Source of the DNA: Macrosoma leucophasiata
Taxonomy: Eukaryota; Arthropoda; Insecta; Lepidoptera; Hedylidae
Direction: 5' to 3'
Assembly: GCA_036365455.1 (NCBI GenBank)
Contig: JAWQUS010000030.1
Span: 15,148,001 to 15,212,000 of the forward strand
Length of the DNA stretch: 64,000 nt
The position numbers and the translations under genes are program-made. Under the pieces are notes generated by a model. That model searched no databases. It had not been told where the DNA came from and saw nothing but the letters and a program-made list of their open reading frames with translations. Below are positions 1 through 10,135 of this stretch, piece after piece (within the stretch, counting starts at the first letter, position 1; the number at the start of each line of letters is the position of its first letter).

Positions 1-1
1 G

Positions 2-646
2 ATCGCCGACATCCTCTGCAACACACCACGGGACGAGCAATATCAGGCCATCAAGAAGCGTCTGATCTCAGTTTATGAGGAATCAGATAGCCGGCAGCTA
101 CAAAAACTACTGGCTGAAATGGAGCTCGGTGACCAGAAGCCCACCCACCTACTACGACGTATGCGCATGCTAGCGAAGGACAAGGTCACCGACACAACGC
201 TGCGCATGATGTGGACCAAACTCCTCCCAGCCCACGTCCGATCTGTCCTCGCCGTCAGCGAAACATTTCGCCACCAAACAACTCTAGAAGAGCTAGCTTT
301 GCTCGCCGACACTATGCTCGAGCAAACCCACGATGTCGCCGCTATCTCCGTGCAACCACCATCACCACCTACCCCAGCACCAACCAGTCAAGCCGGCACC
401 CAATTCCTCATCGACGAGATCCGCAAGTTGACCATGGAAATCAACGAGCTAAAAACAAGACCGCCGTACCACAATAACAACAACATGTACCGGTACCGCC
501 AGCGCTCCCGCCAACGAAGCACCTCTCGTCAGCGTTCCCGGACGCCCACTGACTCTCCGGCACACTGCTACTACCATCGACGCTTCGGTAGTCAAGCGAG
601 ACGATGCACTACACCATGTACCTACAAGCAACAGTCGGAAAACTAG
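2..646 (+). CDS. Ty3/gypsy gag, C-terminal part (5' end outside window)
   Basis: The frame starting at base 2 is open from the window edge to the stop at 646. It contains a Gag-like helical region with the core LLRRMRMLA and continues to an Arg/Ser-rich stretch. Near the end is a cysteine/histidine cluster, CYYHRRFGSQARRC followed by TTPC, the zinc-finger-like signature at the end of many insect and nematode Ty3/gypsy Gag proteins. Gag would form the particle that packages the element RNA. The pol frame begins at 604 in the -1 frame and overlaps the last 43 bases, so frameshifting is the likely way Gag-Pol is made; I could not identify a convincing slippery heptamer. Being cut by the window edge, its length cannot be compared with the family. 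Confidence 0.85.
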   Translation: MADILCNTPRDEQYQAIKKRLISVYEESDSRQLQKLLAEMELGDQKPTHLLRRMRMLAKDKVTDTTLRMMWTKLLPAHVRSVLAVSETFRHQTTLEELALLADTMLEQTHDVAAISVQPPSPPTPAPTSQAGTQFLIDEIRKLTMEINELKTRPPYHNNNNMYRYRQRSRQRSTSRQRSRTPTDSPAHCYYHRRFGSQARRCTTPCTYKQQSEN

Positions 647-2949
647 AACGAACGCTGGCAGAGGCGGATACCGGCGTTCCCAATTCATCATACCGCCTAT
701 TCGTCCGTGACCGGAAGACGAATTACTCCTTCTTGGTAGACACTGGGGCTAACATATCCGTGCTACCAAGGAAGCAAGGCCAGACACCAACGCCGCTCCC
801 ATTCAAGTTGTACGCAGCAAACAACACAACGATAAATACCTACGGAGAGAAAACGCTCGAACTTGACCTGAATTTACGACGACCATACAAATGGAAATTC
901 ATCATCGCCGACGTGTCGAAACCGATACTTGGAGCCGACTTCCTCAACCACCATCAATTGATCGTAGACATCAAACATCGAAGATTGATTGACGGCGTCA
1001 CAAACCTACAAGTCGCCGCTCCACTAATGTCTACAAACATACCTACAATACGCAGTATCGACATCCGCGAGTCCTACCATGACATACTTGCGAAATACCC
1101 TGGCACTACGCGACTCACTTCAATGAATCTGAATTCGAAAATCAACGTCGAGCACTACATCGAAACCACCGGACAACCAGTACACTGCCGTGCCCGTCCG
1201 ATACCTCCGCATCGATACGAAACCGTTCGAAAAGAATTTGAGAACATGATGCAACAAGGTCTATGTCGTCCCAGCAAGAGCCCATGGTCATCACCACTAC
1301 ATATAGTACCGAAGAAAAATGGAGATATACGAGTGTGTGGTGACTATCGCCGCCTCAATACGATTACAACACCCGATCGCTACCCAGTTCCCAGAATCAA
1401 GGACTTCACCTACCACCTCTCCGGAAAAAACGTATTTTCGACAATTGACCTGAACCGCGCATATGCCCAGATCATAGTCCGAGAGCAAGATATCGAAAAA
1501 ACCGCTATCATTACACCATTCGGTTTATTCGAATTCCCACGCATGTGTCCCGGCTTGAAGAACGCAGGCCAAACTTTTCAACGATATATACACGAAGTAC
1601 TGCGTGGACTCGACTACGTTTTCCCGTTTATCGATGACGTCCTGATCGCCTCAACCAATGAAACGGAACACCGAGAGCACCTCAACACCGTACTGTCACG
1701 ATTGGAAGAAAACGGCATCACAATCAATCCCGCCAAGTGTGTTCTCGGTCAGCCGCAAGTCAAATTCCTCGGCTACATCGTGTCAAACGAAGGCATCAAA
1801 CCACCTGAAGAAAAGGTCGAAGCCATCCTTAAATACACCAAGCCAAAGACAATCGAAGAACTACGACGCTTCCTCGGCATGCTGAACTTCTATCGCGATC
1901 ACATACCTAACGCCGCTTTATTACAAGCTCCGCTGAACGCATACCTACACGATGCAAAGAAGCGCGATAAGACAGTCATCGAGTGGACCGACGCCGCGAA
2001 TCAAGCATTTGACGCATGTAAAGTCATCATCAGTAACGCAGCTTTACTCGCTCACCCGTCTCACCACGCCACTCTCGCAATATTCAGCGACGCCTCAGAC
2101 AAGGCCGCAGGAGCAGTTCTTCAACAATACATAAACAACACATGGCAACCACTTGGATATTTTTCGAAGAAATTTTCCGATGCGCAACAGAAGTACTCTA
2201 CCTACGATCGCGAGTTACTAGCTATACATATGGCAGTTACTCACTTCCGTAAAATCTTCGAAGGGCGACCACTCATCATTTTCACCGACCACAAACCGCT
2301 GACATTCGCGATGAACAAAACGCAGAGTAACACCGAGACGCCACGGCGAACGCGACAACTACTCTTCATCAGCGAATTCACCACGGATATCAGACACGTA
2401 TCCGGATCAGAAAACGTTGGTGCCGACGCTCTCAGCCGCATCGAATCCATATCCTGTCCATCATCCATCAACTACGAAGAGATTGCAAAATCACAAGAAA
2501 AAGATCCGAGCATCCAACAATTAATGCAACAACCAAACCTATGCATTAAAAAAATCAGTATACCAAATACCAACATCGAACTATACTGCGACACCTCCAC
2601 TACATACGTGCGACCGTACATACCTACCGAATATCGCCAAGAAGTATTCAACAGTATACACAACATAAGTCATCCCGGAACGAGAACAACACGGAAACTT
2701 ATTACGAGAAAATACTTTTGGCCGGCAATGAACAACGACATCGGAACGTGGACGAAGCAATGTATAAATTGCCAGAAAAGCAAAATACATCGTCACACCC
2801 ACAGCGAGATCGGAACTTTCCCGCCAACCGAGCGATTCACACACATTCACGCCGACATCGTAGGACCGCTACCTACGACCGCTCAAGGACATCGCTACCT
2901 AGTAACAATGATCGACCGACACACCCGATGGCCCGAAGCTATACCTACT
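604..2949 (+). CDS. Ty3/gypsy pol, first part (protease, RT, RNase H, integrase N-terminus), interrupted
   Basis: Domains in order: aspartic protease with LVDTGANISVLP near residue 45; reverse transcriptase with the FIDDVLIAS catalytic box (a YxDD variant) near residue 345; RNase H starting at IFSDASDKAAGAVLQ near residue 495; and integrase with an HHCC zinc-binding region (CINCQKSK near residue 724) and the first catalytic aspartate in HADIVGPLP near residue 755. The frame is then broken at 2949/2950 by a non-LTR element; the 21 bases to the apparent stop at 2970 belong to the insert. The second catalytic Asp and the Glu lie after the insert at 9192-10089. No stop codon or frameshift is seen before the break, so the copy seems to have been intact when interrupted. 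No envelope-like frame is present. Confidence 0.95.
2937..2949 (+). repeat. Target site duplication, left copy (13 bp)
   Basis: The 13 bases agctatacctact occur here and again at 9192-9204, exactly bracketing the Jockey-clade element. One copy belongs to the original integrase codons. Confidence 0.95.
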
Positions 2950-3018
2950 CTCTCGTTTTTTTTTGACTAGTACCCGAAGTGCGCGCTAGTGCCGTTCGTG
3001 TTCCTAGACACACTAAGT

Positions 3019-3060
3019 GCTATCAGTCGGGTGCGGGTATTATATCCCCTGACTGATAGC
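3019..3060 (+). other. Perfect 10-bp stem-loop in the Jockey 5' UTR
   Basis: GCTATCAGTC at 3019-3028 pairs with GACTGATAGC at 3051-3060 around a 22-nt loop. It lies about 70 bases from the element's 5' end, where the internal promoter of such elements usually sits. A role in transcription or translation is only inference. Confidence 0.6.
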
Positions 3061-3338
3061 GCGCCGCGTCACGCGCCCCCCCCCCCCCCGCTACCCCCGC
3101 TCGCCGCGTCGAGCCTAGTGTTCCGCGGCAGTGTGTGTGAGAGTGACAGGAGATAGGACTCGGCAGTTGTGCGAAAGAGACGCGAGTGTTAGTGTATGCG
3201 AAGTTGTGCTGTCCCGCTTTCACGGTACAAGATTACCTTGTACAGGAAAGGGACGACAGCCAACTGGACTACCAATTTTAACTTTTTGTTTTTATTACCC
3301 TTGGACATTTATGCCGGGTCAAACTTAACTTAGTGACA

Positions 3339-5777
3339 ATGGACAATGACGGAGATGCGTCGCGGCCCAGCCAGCGCAGGGAATCTAAGATTCCCGCGAG
3401 GCAGGTGGTAGCACGCAACCTATTTACTCATGAGCGGACAGCAGTGGGCCCACTGGCCCCCGCCGCTCCTTCTACCTCGGCCACCTCAACAACCGCCACC
3501 CCCAAGGGGCCAGCGGTGTCGCCCATCGCCCGCCCAAGGGCGAGCGAAGCAACTTATGCAATGACGGAGCCCCCGGCTGACGCAGCCGCCCTCCACTATC
3601 CGGCGCTCGCAACTGAGTTTGCGGCCGCCGATAGTGCGAAGAGGCGCCGCAGCGAGGCGGAGTCTTCGGGAGCCTCCGAAACCATGTCGCGGGATGACAA
3701 ACGCCCGCGACATCCCACGTCTTCCGATGAGGATTATGAGCAGGCAGAGGAAGAGGAGAGCCGCTCCCCATCAGATTCACAGCCCACCTCTCCCGCTTCA
3801 CCCAGCCCATCGACGAGCTACGTGGCCATCGAGTCACCGCGCCGGTCGACCCCAACCATGGAGGTGGAATCGCAGGCCGCTGCCTCTTCCACCCCCCTCC
3901 GCCCGAATACCCCGGTGTCGCCCACCCGCGGAAGCACGCCGCCGCCCAGCAGCTACGCAGCGGCGGCCGCAGCACCGGCCGCGCCGCCGAAACCGACATC
4001 ACCAACACCTGCCGACCAAGCAAAAAATTCGTACCCTCCCATAGTGGTAGAGCGGATGCCCAATTGGCATAAGCACTTCGCTTTCATCACAGCCAAGTTG
4101 GGCTACCCTCCGCACGCGCGCACCTACGGTCAGGGGGTGCGTTTCATCCCCAAGTCGGCCGACGAGTACAGGGCGATCCAGGCTTACCTCGTCACCGCGT
4201 CCTCCATCGATAAGGAGTTGACGTGGTACAGCTACGCCCTGGAAAGCGAGCGGCCGACAAAGGTATGCCTAAGAGGGCTGCCTATGGACACCCCACCGGA
4301 GGACATAGAAGAGGCCCTTAGAAAAAAAGGGTTCCAGCCAACTGTAATAAAACCGATAGTAGGTAAGAGAGGTCGGGAGAGTCGATCGATCTACATCCAG
4401 CTAGGACACATGGACGAGGCGGCCCTCCAACGACTCTACGCCGTCGACACGCTCCTCTTTATGAGGGGCGTCACCATAAAGGCATGGCGCGGACGTGTGG
4501 GCCCAGCACAATGTCATCGCTGTCAAGGGTTTAACCACGCGTCCTACAATTGTCACCGCCAGATGAGATGCGTCCGGTGCAGCGGTGACCACCCGGTAGC
4601 AGAATGTACCACACCGCGAGATCAGCCGCGATGCGCGAATTGTGAGGGGCCACACATCGCGTGCAACCGCCAGTGCCCTGCATTCGTTCGGGAAGCGAGG
4701 CGGAGGAACGAGAGATTCCCCCCGCCCCTCCCGGGCATGCCACCCAACGCCCCCTTACACCAGCCACCCCTGCAGGCGCAGACACCAGCGCATCACTTCG
4801 AGATGCTGCCGGCCGCGCCGCAAGTAGCACTGTCGCGGCCGGCAGTAGCACCACCACCAGTATGGCTCGGCGAGGCAACCCAGCAACCCCTGCTGAGTAC
4901 GTTGGCACCGCCCACCAACAGCTGTCCACCGAAAAGGAGGAGGCCCAGAGGCCGGAAAGGTCGTAAAAAAGCAAGTATACGCGACTTTCCGGCCCTGGGC
5001 GCACCACAGGGTGCAGCCATGCACCCAGCACGTGCAGCCGCCGACACAATGTGGCCCGTCGCCGCCGTACCTCTGGCGGCGAGGGCCCCATTCCCCGTTG
5101 TCCCAGAGCGGGAGATGCCGCCTACCATAGACGCACGGCCCGAGCTCAACGTACCGCAACCACAACGGCAGCGCGACCCGCGCACGCGATATAATAGCGC
5201 GCGCCTCGCGCCCGCCGGGCCAGTCGCGCCCCGACAGCCGGAGGAAGAGGTCGTCGGAGGCGGACTCGCCGTGCACCGCGCCCCCCCGCCCGCCGCCGCC
5301 ACCGCCGCCGCCGTCGTCGCCCGCCGCGCGGCGCCCGCCGCCCGCGCGGCACCCGCCGCCCGCGCGGCCCCCGCCGCCCCGCCCGCGCCCGCGCGCGCGC
5401 CCGCGCCCGCGCCCGCCGCCCCGCCGGCGGCCCCCGCCTCCACCGCCCCCGCCACCCCCGCCGCACCCGCCGTCGCCCCTGCATCCAGCCTACAGCCCGC
5501 GTGGAGGTTGGACAATGGTGAGTGGTCCGCCGGGACTGCCAGGCATGCGTACACAGGCCCGCAAGCCGGGCACGCTGCCGCGTCTCGGGGAGTTTCCGCC
5601 AACAGTTACGTCAATGCAACCAGAGGTGACCCGTCGGTGTCCACGTTAGTGGGGATTTTTATTGCCACACTGACGGAGATACTGACGGCGTATACGGCCG
5701 GACGGGACATTGTACCCGTCCTTGTTAGGGGGTTGGCAGAGCTGACCCGGATCCAAAACTGGCCTGCGAGCCTATAA
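3339..5777 (+). CDS. Jockey-clade ORF1, nucleic-acid-binding protein with three zinc knuckles
   Basis: Reading starts at the ATG at 3339; an in-frame GTG lies at 3333. The 812-residue product has a Ser/Pro-rich low-complexity N-terminus. A conserved middle region follows (VERMPNWHKHF, then KVCLRGLPMDTPPEDIEEAL), and then CCHC-type knuckles: CHRCQGFNHASYNC, CVRCSGDHPVAEC and a third beginning CANCEGPHIA. This is the usual ORF1 organisation in Jockey and related clades, where the protein binds element RNA. The segment at about 5270-5490 encodes a long Ala/Pro tract in DNA that is almost pure G+C. ORF2 begins 17 bp after the stop, so it may be reached by reinitiation. Confidence 0.9.
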   Translation: MDNDGDASRPSQRRESKIPARQVVARNLFTHERTAVGPLAPAAPSTSATSTTATPKGPAVSPIARPRASEATYAMTEPPADAAALHYPALATEFAAADSAKRRRSEAESSGASETMSRDDKRPRHPTSSDEDYEQAEEEESRSPSDSQPTSPASPSPSTSYVAIESPRRSTPTMEVESQAAASSTPLRPNTPVSPTRGSTPPPSSYAAAAAAPAAPPKPTSPTPADQAKNSYPPIVVERMPNWHKHFAFITAKLGYPPHARTYGQGVRFIPKSADEYRAIQAYLVTASSIDKELTWYSYALESERPTKVCLRGLPMDTPPEDIEEALRKKGFQPTVIKPIVGKRGRESRSIYIQLGHMDEAALQRLYAVDTLLFMRGVTIKAWRGRVGPAQCHRCQGFNHASYNCHRQMRCVRCSGDHPVAECTTPRDQPRCANCEGPHIACNRQCPAFVREARRRNERFPPPLPGMPPNAPLHQPPLQAQTPAHHFEMLPAAPQVALSRPAVAPPPVWLGEATQQPLLSTLAPPTNSCPPKRRRPRGRKGRKKASIRDFPALGAPQGAAMHPARAAADTMWPVAAVPLAARAPFPVVPEREMPPTIDARPELNVPQPQRQRDPRTRYNSARLAPAGPVAPRQPEEEVVGGGLAVHRAPPPAAATAAAVVARRAAPAARAAPAARAAPAAPPAPARAPAPAPAAPPAAPASTAPATPAAPAVAPASSLQPAWRLDNGEWSAGTARHAYTGPQAGHAAASRGVSANSYVNATRGDPSVSTLVGIFIATLTEILTAYTAGRDIVPVLVRGLAELTRIQNWPASL

Positions 5778-5794
5778 ACATATACCAAGGTTAG

Positions 5795-8692
5795 ATGGTC
5801 TATAGACATTCGGACCTCCGGGTTCTGTATTGGAATCCGGGTGGTATTAGCGGCCGTATTAGCGAGCTTAGGACCCTCGTCCAGTCCCAGGACATTCACA
5901 TTGTCCTGCTGGGCGAGACGAAGCTCCGCCCGAGTCAGGATCTCCGGCTGGCCAATTACTTCGTCTATAGGTACGACGAAGTGGCGCCGAGCGGTAGACC
6001 CTTTAGGGGGACCGCTGCTCTCGTGCGTCGCGACGTTGTACACGACGAGCTGGCCGTGCCCCCGTTCACGTCCATGCGCACTAAGGGAGTGCGAGTGAAC
6101 GCGGACGGGACGGAGCTCCTGATTCATGCTGCATACCGGCCGCCGGGGGAGGTTTTCGACCCCAGAGACGTCCGCTCTGTCCTCGCGGAGGGGCCTGCCC
6201 TAATCTGTGGCGACCTTAATGCGAAGCACCCCAGTTGGGGGTCGCGAGTAATTACATCGCCAGGCAGGCGCCTCTACGATGACAGTCAGGCCCACGGATA
6301 CGAGGTGTTAGGGCCGGATGCCCCGTCCCACGTACCCGTGGACCCCAGACATCAACCGGACGTCCTGGACATAGTAGTTTCTAAGTGCGTGCCCTGGCCT
6401 ATCCATGTGGAGGTGCTGTATGACGTAGACACACAGCACCTCCCCATATTGGTCGTGCTTGCACTGACGTCCGACTTTACCGTCGCGCGCCCGCCACGCC
6501 GCCGGACGGACTGGGACGCTTTTGAGCGTGCTATGAGCGAGGCAGGACCGGTGGGCGCAATCTCCACTCCGGGAGAGGTGGAGGCGGCGGTCCGCCAAAT
6601 CACCGCAGACATCACGACCGCCGCCGAAGCGGCCACCTCACTACGACCACCATCTAAGCGACGGGACGCCCTGCCTGCCTCGCTCCAAGCCAAGCTTCGT
6701 CAAAAGCGTGCCCTCCGTCAACTGTGGGCGCGCACTCGTTGCCCGTCAGTCAAGCGCGACCTAAACAGGATCACCGAGTCTGTGCATCTGTTGGTTGAGG
6801 CACATCGCGGGGCCGCCTGGGACGACACGATTGACCGGGCGGCCGAACACGACACTAACTTACATGCCCTCAACAGAGCATTGACTCGGGACCCTGCCCC
6901 CATTTACCCGCTCCTTGATGGCGCGGGTAACCGGTGCTACCGGCCCGTCGACCGGGCCGAAATCCTGGCCACGCACTTAGAGGGGGTATTTACCCCCAAC
7001 CCTCCCTCCCCCGACGCATCTGTTGTCGAGCATTACGATGCGTGTGAGGGCCGCGTGAGGGACCTATTGTCGGCCCCAGCTCCGCCCCTACCGGGGAAAG
7101 ACTTCATCTCTCCCTCGGAGGTGCGTAGAGCGATTACCCGCCTGCCTAAGCGCAAGGCGGCGGGGCCGGACGGCATCCCATGCGCGGCCCTCCACCATCT
7201 GCCGTGGAAGAGCTTGGTGACCCTCACCAAGCTCTTCAACGGCATACTCCGATCCGGACACTTCCCCAGTGAGTGGAAGCTGGGGAAAATCATCGTCCTC
7301 CCCAAACCGGGAAAAGACCGCCGCCATCCCTCGAGCTACCGCCCTATAACCTTACTTTCACACATTGCAAAGTTGTTCGAGCGGCTGTGGCTGCGGAGGC
7401 TGAGGCCGTTGCTCCCATGTCGGGAGGAACAGTTCGGCTTCCGCGCCGGCCATTCGACAACTTTGCAACTAACACGTGTGCTCCACCACCTTGCCAGTGA
7501 AGCCAACAGGGGCCGCTACTCGGTCGGAGTCTTTCTCGATATAGAGAAGGCCTTCGACCGGGTGTGGCACACGGGCCTGTTGGCTAAACTGGCAAATTTT
7601 CTTCCACCAGGGCACTATAGGGTGGTGGCCGATTTTTTAAGGGACAGGCGGTTTTACGTCTCGGTAGAGGGCGTTGATTCTCGCCACCGTCCCATCCGGG
7701 CCGGAGTACCACAGGGAAGCTGTGTATCGCCTGCGCTTTACGCGGCATACACGGATGACATCCCCACCCTTCGCGAACATCTGCGAGAGGGAGAGGAGGA
7801 TGTCATGCTTTCTCTGTTTGCCGACGACAGTGCCTATATAACGTCGTCGTCCCGTGTTAACATGGCCATAAACAAAATGCAACGTTTGCTGGACCTGCTG
7901 CCGGAGTGGCTAGACGCGTGGCGGATGGCCGTCAACGTTGATAAAACTGCCGCGATCGCGATGCGCGTCCGTCGCGCGTTACCACCGCTCCGGCTGCGAG
8001 GCCGGGATGTAGAGTGGCAGCCAACGGTCAAGTACCTCGGGTGCCACATCGACCGCGCATTGCACATGGTGCCGACAGTGAACCATATGGTTACACAGTC
8101 GACAGCTGCGCGGTCGATGTTGCGCCCGGTACTGCGTTCTAGGCTGCCCATGCGGGTTAAAACCCGCATCTACAAAACCTACATCCGCTCGAGGTTGACG
8201 TACGCTGCCCCGGCATGGTATGCCTTATGCTCCGCCGGGCAGCGAAACCGACTTCAGGTCCAGCAAAACAAAACGCTCCGCCTTATTACAGGCGCGGGGA
8301 GGTATGTCCGGAGTGATGTCATAGCCCGCGACCTGGGGGTCGAGTCCGTGGAGGAGTTCGTGGGGCGGTTGGCGCGAAATATGTTCGATCGCGCAGACAA
8401 CGGGCCCCACGAGCACCTCCGCGGATTTGCACCGCTACATGGTCGACCGCCGGAGGGCTGTGGCCTCCCTCGGGAGATACTTCCCCCGCCCTCGCCTGGG
8501 CCATCACGGGACGCCGTCGTTCCATGCGGCAATGACGGGGCCTCGATTCCAGTTCCGCTAATACGAGTCCTGCCACCCGTTGACTTCCGTAGTGCAACCC
8601 CCTTCCAAGACGCCGTTCGATCACTGGCGGACCGCCGTGATCGCCTCACCTCGACGGTTGTATTGGGGGAGGGTTCAACCCCCACCCCTTGA
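5795..8692 (+). CDS. Jockey-clade ORF2, AP-type endonuclease and reverse transcriptase
   Basis: 965 residues from an ATG at 5795. The N-terminal apurinic-type endonuclease shows YWNPGG near residue 12, GETK near residue 40, AAYRPPG near 114 and GDLNAKHPSW near 142. The usual SDH-type site reads DTQHLPI, keeping the histidine. The reverse transcriptase has AAGPDGIP near residue 454, FGFRAGHSTT near 547, GVPQGSCVSP near 635 and the catalytic FADDSAYI near 675. It nicks target DNA and copies element RNA onto the primer. No RNase H domain is seen, as usual for Jockey. No internal stops or frameshifts. Confidence 0.95.
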   Translation: MVYRHSDLRVLYWNPGGISGRISELRTLVQSQDIHIVLLGETKLRPSQDLRLANYFVYRYDEVAPSGRPFRGTAALVRRDVVHDELAVPPFTSMRTKGVRVNADGTELLIHAAYRPPGEVFDPRDVRSVLAEGPALICGDLNAKHPSWGSRVITSPGRRLYDDSQAHGYEVLGPDAPSHVPVDPRHQPDVLDIVVSKCVPWPIHVEVLYDVDTQHLPILVVLALTSDFTVARPPRRRTDWDAFERAMSEAGPVGAISTPGEVEAAVRQITADITTAAEAATSLRPPSKRRDALPASLQAKLRQKRALRQLWARTRCPSVKRDLNRITESVHLLVEAHRGAAWDDTIDRAAEHDTNLHALNRALTRDPAPIYPLLDGAGNRCYRPVDRAEILATHLEGVFTPNPPSPDASVVEHYDACEGRVRDLLSAPAPPLPGKDFISPSEVRRAITRLPKRKAAGPDGIPCAALHHLPWKSLVTLTKLFNGILRSGHFPSEWKLGKIIVLPKPGKDRRHPSSYRPITLLSHIAKLFERLWLRRLRPLLPCREEQFGFRAGHSTTLQLTRVLHHLASEANRGRYSVGVFLDIEKAFDRVWHTGLLAKLANFLPPGHYRVVADFLRDRRFYVSVEGVDSRHRPIRAGVPQGSCVSPALYAAYTDDIPTLREHLREGEEDVMLSLFADDSAYITSSSRVNMAINKMQRLLDLLPEWLDAWRMAVNVDKTAAIAMRVRRALPPLRLRGRDVEWQPTVKYLGCHIDRALHMVPTVNHMVTQSTAARSMLRPVLRSRLPMRVKTRIYKTYIRSRLTYAAPAWYALCSAGQRNRLQVQQNKTLRLITGAGRYVRSDVIARDLGVESVEEFVGRLARNMFDRADNGPHEHLRGFAPLHGRPPEGCGLPREILPPPSPGPSRDAVVPCGNDGASIPVPLIRVLPPVDFRSATPFQDAVRSLADRRDRLTSTVVLGEGSTPTP

Positions 8693-8902
8693 TCGGGTAA
8701 CCCGGTCAGTCGGGTTCGACCCCCGACTAAGCGGCGACCCCCCGGATGCGTCTAACGCCTGGCTAACAGCCTGGACGCCCGGTGAGGCCGCTGGCCTATG
8801 TCCGACCGCCACTTTCCGCGTCTCCACCAAGTCCCTTGTAAGTTGTGCGTGCGAAGATAGCCGGGGCGAGAAAAGAATATGCCATAATGGTTAAAAAGCT
8901 CA

Positions 8903-8941
<39 letters not shown>

Positions 8942-9191
8942 ACAAAACAAATAAAAATAAAACAAAAAAAAAAAAAATAAATAATAATAAAAAAATAAAA
9001 AAAAAAAAATAAATAAATAAATAAAAACCCCCCGGTGATTCCTAGCACGCACGACACCCACCCCCTAACTCAGATCACGCCCTTGGCAAGCAAGGGCAGA
9101 AAGCCAGGGGAAGGAGGCTTTACCTCGACCCTTTCCGCGGCTGCGCGCTCGCGCGCGCAGCCACGAGGACTCATCTAGTTCTAGTAGTTCT
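8693..9191 (+). other. Jockey 3' UTR: A-rich block followed by three hairpins and a short TCTAG-like tail
   Basis: An impure A-run covers about 8905-9031 but is not the end of the element; 160 more bases precede the target duplication. That last part contains three perfect stems: GCCCTTG/CAAGGGC (9079-9097), AAAGCC/GGCTTT (9100-9121) and GGCTGCGCGC/GCGCGCAGCC with a 4-nt loop (9139-9162). The terminus reads tctagttctagtagttctag. Structured 3' ends that recruit the reverse transcriptase are known for some LINEs; applying that here is inference. Confidence 0.7.
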
Positions 9192-9204
9192 AGCTATACC
9201 TACT
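9192..9204 (+). repeat. Target site duplication, right copy (13 bp)
   Basis: Second copy of agctatacctact, directly after the Jockey-clade element and directly before the continuing gypsy integrase frame. Confidence 0.95.
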
Positions 9205-10089
9205 ACCGACATCACCGCCGAAACAGTCGCCGAAGTTATCTACAACAATTGGATTTGTCGATTTGGATGCCCTACAACAATAACTACGGATCAAGGAAGA
9301 CAATTCGAGAGTAATTTGTTTACAAACCTAATGAAAATAATGGGAGTAAACAGAATACGAACAACTCCGTATCACCCGCAGAGCAACGGAATCGTCGAAA
9401 GATGGCATCGCACGCTAAAATCATCTTTACGCGCCAAATTATCAGACGCGCGAAGTTCCTGGAATCAAACACTGCCGACCGTAATGTTCGGTTTACGCGC
9501 CGCTCTCCGCTCCGATAGTGACGTAAGCGCCGCCGAATTAACCTACGGACATAACCTACGTCTACCCAGCGATTTCTTCGAGGCAAGCACATCGACCACG
9601 CCTACATCAATGGACTACGGCTACGTGCAAAACCTACGAGAAATCATCGCGCAAAATCGACCGCAACAACGTAACGCACGAAACAATAAACACATTTTCG
9701 TTCATCAAGACCTACATACCTGCAGTCATGTGTTTATTAGAGTCGACGCGATACGCACACCGATTCAAACACCCTATGAAGGTCCCTATAAGGTCGTAAA
9801 TCGCACAGACAAAGTGTTTACGATCCAGTTAACTGAGCGTCAAACCAACATATCTATCGACAGACTCAAGCCTGCCTATGTTGTGGAAGACACTGAAAAC
9901 TTACCTTTACCACAAGTCCACTTACCTCAAAAACCTTTACCGTTACCTGAAAACCTTTTACCTTTACCTGAAAACCTTATACCTATACCTCAAGATCTGT
10001 TACCGAACACTTCGAGCACATCACAGCAATCGACTCACCGAGTGACAAGTCGAGGCCGAGCTGTCAAACTGCCGGTACGTTTCACTTGA
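9192..10089 (+). CDS. Ty3/gypsy pol, second part (integrase catalytic core and C-terminus)
   Basis: This is the continuation of the pol frame after the inserted element; discounting the insert and one target-duplication copy, the frame is unbroken. It carries the second integrase aspartate in TTDQGRQFES and the catalytic glutamate in HPQSNGIVERWH. A GPY/F-type module follows (YEGPYKVVNRTDKVF). The C-terminal tail repeats a short unit, LPLPENLLPLPENLIPIPQ. The stop is at 10087-10089, next to the polypurine tract. Together with the part ending at 2949 it would make a complete gypsy Pol, but as it stands the copy cannot make full integrase. Confidence 0.93.
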
Positions 10090-10099
10090 GGGGGGTTAC
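10088..10099 (+). other. Polypurine tract of the gypsy element
   Basis: A G-run (gaggggggtt) lies between the pol stop and the first base of the LTR, the position where plus-strand DNA synthesis is primed in LTR elements. Confidence 0.75.
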
Positions 10100-10135
10100 T
10101 GTAGCAGCCACTAACAGCAGAAACGGTGACGAAAT

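Larger units (their letters stand above)
2950..9191 (+). mobile_element. Complete Jockey-clade non-LTR retrotransposon inserted in the gypsy integrase
   Basis: 6242 bp bounded by a perfect 13-bp target duplication. It has a 5' UTR of about 390 bp with a 10-bp perfect stem at 3019-3060 and a C-run near 3080. ORF1 (3339-5777) carries zinc knuckles and ORF2 (5795-8692) carries endonuclease and reverse transcriptase. A 3' UTR follows with an A-rich block at 8905-9031 and then 160 bp of structured GC-rich sequence. GC content is far above that of the neighbouring introns. Both ORFs are open, so this is a recent and possibly competent copy. Clade assignment rests on motif resemblance (for example ICGDLNAKHPSWGS and FGFRAGHSTT) and was not tested by phylogeny. 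Confidence 0.93.

Noticed and set aside
4793..5602. Long minus-strand frames opposite Jockey ORF1 rich in Gly, Ala and Arg
   Set aside because: They mirror the GC-rich Ala/Pro coding tract; no domain, and a well-supported ORF lies on the plus strand.
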